Assembly (NCBI GenBank): GCA_017934745.1
Contig: JAGBIY010000045.1
Location: forward strand, 62,001-126,000
Direction: 5' to 3'
DNA length: 64,000 nucleotides
DNA from: Treponema sp.
GTDB taxonomy: Bacteria > Spirochaetota > Spirochaetia > Treponematales > Treponemataceae
Below the pieces are notes generated by a model, which searched no databases, was not told the DNA's origin, and was given only the letters and a program-made list of their open reading frames with translations. This document shows, one piece after another, positions 58,848 to 64,000 of the stretch. Every line of letters begins with the position of its first letter. The first letter of the stretch is position 1. Both the position numbers and the translations under genes were made by a program.

Positions 58848-59723
58848 ATGAAAAATAATTTGGATTTGAGGCGCGAGTCGAAGCGCCTTTTTTTGATTCT
58901 CCTCGGCTCCGCCCTCATGGCTTTGAACATCGATTCGTTCGTGCACAGCGCGAACCTGTTCCCCGGAGGTTTTTCGGGTGTCGCCCTTCTTGTCCAGAAC
59001 ATCTTCATGAAATTTTTTGGAGTGAAGATTCCGTACTCCGTCCTTGTCTATTCTCTGAACGTCTTTCCCGTGGTAATCGGGTTCAGGTTCATCGGAAAGA
59101 AATTCACAATCTATTCGGTCGTGATGATTGTCGTCTCCGGTTTTCTCACGGATTTGTTCGACGGTCTTGAATTTTTGAGGCTGACGGAGGATTTGCTTCT
59201 GTGCTCCGTTTTCGGCGGGCTGTTGACGGCTGTAGCGGTCGCCCTCTGCCTTTTCGCCGACTCCAGCTCCGGCGGTACCGATTTCATAGCAATCTACATT
59301 GCGGAGAAGACGGGAAAGTCCGCGTGGAACTACATTTTCGCCTTCAACTGCGCCGTCCTCGCCGTGGCCGGGCTTCTCTTCGGCTGGGACACGGCCTTGT
59401 ACTCGATAATCTTCCAGTTCACTTCGACTCAGGCTCTCAATTTCATATACAAGCGGTATGAGAAGACGACCCTATTCATAATAACCGACAGACCCGATGA
59501 CGTGTACGCCACGATAAAGAATTTGACTCAGCACGGAGCGACAGTTTTCGAGGGGAAGGGGGAGTATTCGGGAAAAATCCACAAGATGGTCTACACGGTA
59601 GTGTCTTCCGACGAATCGGGGAAACTTGAGGGCGAGATAAGGAAGACGGACCCCGCCGCCTTCATAAACGTCATCCGCTCCAAGGAGATTGTCGGAAAAT
59701 TCTTCAAGAGAGCGAACGACTAG
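58848..59723 (+). CDS. YitT family membrane protein
   Basis: About 291 residues from ATG 58848; five to six membrane segments (LFLILLGSALMALNIDSFVH, LFPGGFSGVALLVQNIFM, IPYSVLVYSLNVFPVVIGF, LLLCSVFGGLLTAVAVALCL) followed by a soluble DUF2179 domain (YEKTTLFIITDRPDDVYATI, MVYTVVSSDESGKLE). Family role unknown; export or membrane homeostasis has been proposed. The first ATG candidate upstream (58785) would translate through the hairpin. Confidence 0.85.
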   Translation: MKNNLDLRRESKRLFLILLGSALMALNIDSFVHSANLFPGGFSGVALLVQNIFMKFFGVKIPYSVLVYSLNVFPVVIGFRFIGKKFTIYSVVMIVVSGFLTDLFDGLEFLRLTEDLLLCSVFGGLLTAVAVALCLFADSSSGGTDFIAIYIAEKTGKSAWNYIFAFNCAVLAVAGLLFGWDTALYSIIFQFTSTQALNFIYKRYEKTTLFIITDRPDDVYATIKNLTQHGATVFEGKGEYSGKIHKMVYTVVSSDESGKLEGEIRKTDPAAFINVIRSKEIVGKFFKRAND

Positions 59724-61825
59724 ACTGTGAACAAGTCGATTTGGTTTCCTATTTGGTTCACCGTCTCGAACACGTTGTTCGATATTTCGTCCAACGCCTG
59801 GCCAGAGTCGCTGATTTTGTCCGCGCTTGCCGAAATCTGGCCCATGCTGTTCCTGATTTTGTCCGTGGAGTCCCTCAAATCGTTCACTTCGTTCAGAATC
59901 GCCCTGTTGCCTTCCGCCATCTCGTGGGAAGCCGCGCGGACTTCCGCGGTGTTGTCGTTCATGAGCTTGAGGGCCTCTCCAATCTGGGCCGACCCTTCCT
60001 GCTGCTCTTCCATTGCGGCTTTTATCTGGAGCACGAGGTTCTGCGTCGTGTTGATGCTGCTCGACACTGCGGCGAACGATTCGCTCGACGCCTGCGACGC
60101 GTTCACCACGTCGTTTATGGAATGCTGGATTCCCGCAAGCTCTTCTTTTATCCTCTTCGACTGTAGTGCCGACGTTTCCGAGAGCTTCCTGATTTCGTCC
60201 GCCACGACGCTGAATCCGCGTCCCGCCTCGCCTGCGTGAGCCGCCTCTATCGCGGCGTTCATTGCAAGTAGGTTCGTCTGGCTCGCTATCGACGAAATCG
60301 TCTTGTTGGCGTCCTGCAGGGACTTCGACTGCTCTTCGATTTTCTCGATTTTCTCGTTCACGTCCTTCTGCCGGGAGATTCCTTCCTCCGCGTTCTTCGT
60401 GAGGTCGTTGAACGAGTCCGCCATGTGCCCGACCGACGAGTTCACGCTCTTGATGTTGCCGATCATCTCCTCGACCGCCGCGCTCGCCTGCGACACTCCC
60501 GACGACTGCGTTTGAATCATGTGTTCGAGAGATTCTATGTTCTTTGAAATCTCCTCGACCGCGCTCGCAGTCTCTGAGACCGCCGCCGCCTGGTTCTGCA
60601 CCTGGGTCTCTATGTTGTCCACGTCGGATATGATTTCCTTGATTGCGCTTCCGTTCGCGTCGATTCTCTGCTGGAGGCCGGTGTTCACCGATTCGAGCGT
60701 CTCCTTCGAGTCCTTCACTCCGCTGATTATCGTCCTGAGCTTCTCCATGAACCTGTTGAAGCCGGACCCCAGCTCTCCGATTTCGTTGTTGCTCTTGACC
60801 TGGAGTTTCTGCGTGAGGTCCGCGTCACCGGATGCGATGTGCTCTATGCTGTTCCTCACGAACCTGAGCGGCTTTATCATGGCCACGAGGATGATGATGC
60901 ACGCCGCGATTACGAGAAGCGCGCTGACGACGCTGGTTATCGCCGTTATGAGAGTGATTTTGTAGCTGGCTTTGTTGATGTCGGCGACCGGAATCGTGAG
61001 TATCGCAATCCACGGTGTTCCGCGCACAGGCGTGAAAGACGCGAACATCTTAGTTCCGTCCGGCTCCGTGTAGTAGCCCTCGTCCGTTTTCCCCGACGAC
61101 GCGAGCTCCGCTATCTTCACCAGTCCCTCGTAGCCCGCCTTGTCGCTGTACGAGAGGTCCATGTATTTCTCCATGCCCCTGATGTGCGAGATGAGGACTC
61201 CGTTGCTTCCTGCCAGAATCGCCTTTCCGTTCTCGCCCATGCTCAATTCTGAAATCATCGACTCGATTTCGTCGAGCTTTACCGCTCCGGCGAAGACTCC
61301 GATGAGTTTCCTGTTCTTGTCGTAGGCGGGCCTTCCAATGTAGTAGCAGACGGTTCCGTCGCTTTGGAAGTCGATGTTGGACACGTAGAACGGCTTGTTG
61401 CTCTTTACGATTTCCCTGTAGAAGGGCTTCGAGATGACTGTGACGGAAGTTCCGTCGCTTGAGTGCCCGACGCCGTCCAGCGTGCAGAACAGGATGTGCT
61501 TGAACCTGTCGTTCTTTATTGCTGCGTGCGATTGGAGCCATTCGATTATGGCGTCCGTGTCGCCTTCTGCCGTCACGTCGCTGTCGGAGTAGATTCTCAA
61601 GTCGTTTACGAGGATTTCGTTCCAGTTGCTGATTTTACCAGCGTCCTCTTCGATTACTTTTTTGCTGAAGTCCGAATACTCTTTTGCAGACGATTTCCTC
61701 ACGTTCCTGACAGTCACGATTCCCTGCAGCGAAAAGAAAAACGCCAGAATGACAAATATCTGTATCGAAAACTGCACCGCCAGCTTTCCATATTTCTTCT
61801 GCGGTAGAGATTGGTTTTCAGTCAT
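59720..61825 (-). CDS. Membrane chemoreceptor with a Cache sensor domain
   Basis: About 701 residues from ATG 61825 (GAGGAG upstream). A first membrane segment (FVILAFFFSLQGIVTV), a periplasmic dCache-like domain (DRFKHILFCTLDGVGHSSDG, GRPAYDKNRKLIGVFAGAVK, TPVRGTPWIAILTIP), a second segment (VSALLVIAACIIILVAM), HAMP, and the signalling hairpin ISSIASQTNLLAMNAAIEAA. It senses a small ligand and controls CheA. The last four bases of the gene overlap the end of the convergent YitT gene. Confidence 0.92.
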   Translation of the reverse strand: MTENQSLPQKKYGKLAVQFSIQIFVILAFFFSLQGIVTVRNVRKSSAKEYSDFSKKVIEEDAGKISNWNEILVNDLRIYSDSDVTAEGDTDAIIEWLQSHAAIKNDRFKHILFCTLDGVGHSSDGTSVTVISKPFYREIVKSNKPFYVSNIDFQSDGTVCYYIGRPAYDKNRKLIGVFAGAVKLDEIESMISELSMGENGKAILAGSNGVLISHIRGMEKYMDLSYSDKAGYEGLVKIAELASSGKTDEGYYTEPDGTKMFASFTPVRGTPWIAILTIPVADINKASYKITLITAITSVVSALLVIAACIIILVAMIKPLRFVRNSIEHIASGDADLTQKLQVKSNNEIGELGSGFNRFMEKLRTIISGVKDSKETLESVNTGLQQRIDANGSAIKEIISDVDNIETQVQNQAAAVSETASAVEEISKNIESLEHMIQTQSSGVSQASAAVEEMIGNIKSVNSSVGHMADSFNDLTKNAEEGISRQKDVNEKIEKIEEQSKSLQDANKTISSIASQTNLLAMNAAIEAAHAGEAGRGFSVVADEIRKLSETSALQSKRIKEELAGIQHSINDVVNASQASSESFAAVSSSINTTQNLVLQIKAAMEEQQEGSAQIGEALKLMNDNTAEVRAASHEMAEGNRAILNEVNDLRDSTDKIRNSMGQISASADKISDSGQALDEISNNVFETVNQIGNQIDLFTV

Positions 61826-61934
61826 TGAATTGCGCTCCTCAGCCGATAATGATAATTTACACTGAAAAAAGATATTGAATTTTGTAAGATTTATCAACAT
61901 AATCGTAAAGCGTTTTTTAAGAGAGGCTTTGGTT

Positions 61935-63602
61935 ATGGTAAAGAAAAATTCTCAATTGCTTTTTCCGTTCATTTTGCCGCTGTTCTTTTTGGTATTCGGA
62001 TGCGGTTCTAAAGACATCCGTTCAGCGAAAAAAGGCCCCCTTCCTGAAAAAAATGTCAGCGGTCCTGTCCTGAATGTCATGCTAGACACTTCAATACAAT
62101 TGATTGACCAGCAGGTTTCCACCGAGGGAACAGTCTTCGAGATTGTGGGTGATTTGCTCGACGGTCTCATGCAGATGGCGGAGGACGGTTCCGTTGTGCC
62201 GGCTGTGGCCAAGAGCATGGGCGTTTCCCCGGACGGCCTCGTGTACACGTTCAACCTCCGTGACGACTCGTACTGGTCGAACGGCGAGCCTGTGACGGCG
62301 CGCGATTTCGTCTACGCCTGGGAGAGGGCGTGCACGCCCAGCACGGAGGCGGAATACTCCTACTTGATGAGCGACATCGCCCACATAAAGAACGCCGTGG
62401 CGATACAGGCCGGGCAGATGGACCCGAACCAGCTTGGAGTGAGGGCATTGGACGACTACACGCTGCAGGTGCAGCTTGAGGTTCCGCTTTCGTTTTTCGA
62501 CCAGCTTCTCTATTTCTGCACTTTCTATCCCGCGAACGAGAAATTCATAAAGTCCTGCGGCTCTTCCTACGGCACAAGCCCTGAGACTTTCCTCTCGAAC
62601 GGCGCGTTCCTGCTGAAGGACTTCAAGCCGGGCGCGTCCTCGCTCGACCTCGTGAAGAACACCGCCTACTACGACGCTTCGAAGATACAGCTCGGAGGAA
62701 TCCACTACGAGGTCGTGAAGTCTCCGGCCGAGGCGCTCTCGAAATTCAGAAGCGGCCAGCTCGACTTGATAGAGGTTTCTGGAAGCGTCGTGGGCGAAGT
62801 GAAGGACTCTCCTGAATTCAAGACCGTGGAGTCGGGCTTCCTCTGGTATTTGACCGCGAACATGGAGATGAGGGAATTCGCCAACTTGAACATGAGGAGG
62901 GCGTTCACTTTCGCGATAGACCGCGGCGTGATAACCGACAGCGTGATTGCGGACGGCTCAAGGCCGACGTACACCGCCATTCCGTCCGCGTTCGCCTTCA
63001 ACTCTTCCGGGCAGGATTTCACGACCGCTTCCGTGGAATTCCCCGAACTCTGCTCGTACGACCCGGAAAAGGCCAGGGAGTGCTGGCGCATGGCTCAGAA
63101 CGAACTCGGCCTCTCTTCTTTCTCGTTCAAGCTCCTGACGGACGACACTCAGACGCAGACTGCCGTCGCGAACGAGATAAAGAGGCAGCTTGAGGCCACA
63201 CTTCCGGGATTGAGAATCGAGGTGGAGTCGATCCAGAAGAGCGCCCGCCTCGACCGCATGAGCGAAGCCGACTTTGAAATCGCGCTCACGAGGTGGGGAC
63301 CGGACTACGCCGACCCGATGACATACTTGAGCTTGTGGACGACCGGAAACGAGAACAACTACGGCCGCTTCTCCGACCCGACCTACGACGCCATAATCGC
63401 GAACTGCAGCGACGGCGAGCTTTCGACCAAGTTGGCCGAGAGGTGGAGCGCGATGAAGGATGCCGAGAAAATCATAATGCGCGAGGCCGTGATTTTTCCG
63501 CTCTACCAGCAGTGCGGTGCCGACTTGATGAAGTCGAACGTGAAGGGTGTCGCGTTCCACCCTGTCGGAATCAACAGAATCTACAAGAACGCGAGAAAAT
63601 AG
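61935..63602 (+). CDS. oppA: Oligopeptide ABC transporter binding lipoprotein
   Basis: About 555 residues from ATG 61935. Signal peptide and lipobox LVFGCGS. SBP family 5 features: YTFNLRDDSYWSNGEPVTAR, DFVYAWERACTPST, NLNMRRAFTFAIDRGVITDS and DPMTYLSLWTTGNENNYGRF. It captures peptides for an Opp permease, whose genes are not in the window. Divergent from the chemoreceptor gene; peptide binding proteins can also feed chemoreceptors, which is speculation here. Confidence 0.88.
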   Translation: MVKKNSQLLFPFILPLFFLVFGCGSKDIRSAKKGPLPEKNVSGPVLNVMLDTSIQLIDQQVSTEGTVFEIVGDLLDGLMQMAEDGSVVPAVAKSMGVSPDGLVYTFNLRDDSYWSNGEPVTARDFVYAWERACTPSTEAEYSYLMSDIAHIKNAVAIQAGQMDPNQLGVRALDDYTLQVQLEVPLSFFDQLLYFCTFYPANEKFIKSCGSSYGTSPETFLSNGAFLLKDFKPGASSLDLVKNTAYYDASKIQLGGIHYEVVKSPAEALSKFRSGQLDLIEVSGSVVGEVKDSPEFKTVESGFLWYLTANMEMREFANLNMRRAFTFAIDRGVITDSVIADGSRPTYTAIPSAFAFNSSGQDFTTASVEFPELCSYDPEKARECWRMAQNELGLSSFSFKLLTDDTQTQTAVANEIKRQLEATLPGLRIEVESIQKSARLDRMSEADFEIALTRWGPDYADPMTYLSLWTTGNENNYGRFSDPTYDAIIANCSDGELSTKLAERWSAMKDAEKIIMREAVIFPLYQQCGADLMKSNVKGVAFHPVGINRIYKNARK

Positions 63603-63632
63603 CTTTTGCGGATTTCGACGCTTGGGGGCGGC

Positions 63633-64000
63633 TCAGTTCTGGATGTCTTTTTTCCCGAATTGGCTCCTGTAGTCCCTGGGCGTCATGTTCATGAATTTCT
63701 TGAAGCAGCGTGAGAAATAGTTCGAGTCGTTGTAGCCCACATCGTATGCGATTTGCGTGATGTCGAGCTTGGTGTCTGAAAGTTCGCGCGAGGCCGCGAA
63801 CATGCGCTGCCTCATCTGGTACTCGAACGGGGGATAGCCCGTTATGCGCTTGAAGGTGCGGAGAACCGAACTTTCCGACATGTTCGAGTATTCCATCAAG
63901 TCCTGCATGGAAATGTCGCTCCTGAAATTCTTCTCCATGTAATTTATCAGCATGTCGGCGTGGTTCACCGAGTCGGTTTCCGGGTATGACGGAGAGTTGT
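63633..64000 (-). CDS. AraC-family regulator, N-terminal part outside the window
   Basis: The C-terminal double helix-turn-helix is complete: ISMQDLMEYSNMSESSVLRT, FKRITGYPPFEYQMRQRMFA, QIAYDVGYNDSNYFSRCFKK, TPRDYRSQFGKKDI. The frame stays open to the window edge (ETDSVNHADML), so the sensor domain lies beyond. It converges on oppA; control of that gene cannot be judged. Confidence 0.85.
   Translation of the reverse strand, partial: NSPSYPETDSVNHADMLINYMEKNFRSDISMQDLMEYSNMSESSVLRTFKRITGYPPFEYQMRQRMFAASRELSDTKLDITQIAYDVGYNDSNYFSRCFKKFMNMTPRDYRSQFGKKDIQN

Overview
The window looks like a chromosome segment of a host-associated spirochaete, most likely a Treponema. The evidence is gene content: an LIC_12708-type lipoprotein, the NifU-like/GGGtGRT pair, a DUF4912 gene beside a GH57-like gene, several chemotaxis transducers and an enlarged signal peptidase. 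I name it from content only, without a database match.

Layout. Positions 1-3450 are housekeeping: a partial class I fumarase, tRNA-Val/tRNA-Pro and signal peptidase I. Positions 3.5-40.8 kb are one accessory island, more A+T-rich than its flanks. Its left part (6.2-14.7 kb) is an operon for a contractile injection system (CIS): gp25, baseplate J-like, a possible tail terminator, sheath, tube, a PEGA-domain secreted protein, a lipoprotein, a DUF1257 protein and a P2-I-like tail protein. An unknown 747-residue gene is divergent from it across a long inverted repeat. Then come a WHH-type nuclease with a SUKH immunity gene, a DUF4157 protein (a domain typical of CIS loci), and a one-piece spike at 17.4 kb (OB fold, beta-helix, PAAR-like domain, C-terminal HNH-type toxin) with two tandem Imm11-like immunity genes.

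From about 20.6 to 40.8 kb the island is an array of displaced toxin-tip/immunity cassettes. Most junctions repeat one pattern: a hairpin, a short in-frame or broken scrap of spike DNA (gpD-like, OB-fold or PAAR piece), the 3' end of a toxin, then an intact immunity gene with its own ribosome binding site. About 33 immunity-type genes or fragments are visible (SUKH, SUKH-4, Imm1, Imm30, Imm11-like, SUFU, DUF1851, DUF2625, DUF6985, colicin-type and unknown families). The toxin remains are mostly HNH/ENDO VII nucleases, plus papain-like and deaminase-like pieces. Only the papain-like toxin at 20.7 kb looks complete beyond the spike itself. I read this as a recombination record of the spike tip: old toxins decay while their immunity genes are kept. 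Some scraps come from a longer gpD-bearing spike that is not in the window.

Positions 40.8-64.0 kb return to housekeeping and signalling genes: bacteriohemerythrin, SecA, envelope proteins, NifU-like/GGGtGRT, DUF4912/GH57-like, tRNA-Val/tRNA-Gly, a FIST/soluble-MCP/unknown operon, an SH3-NlpC/P60-like protein lacking catalytic residues, IlvD, YitT, a membrane chemoreceptor, OppA and a partial AraC regulator.
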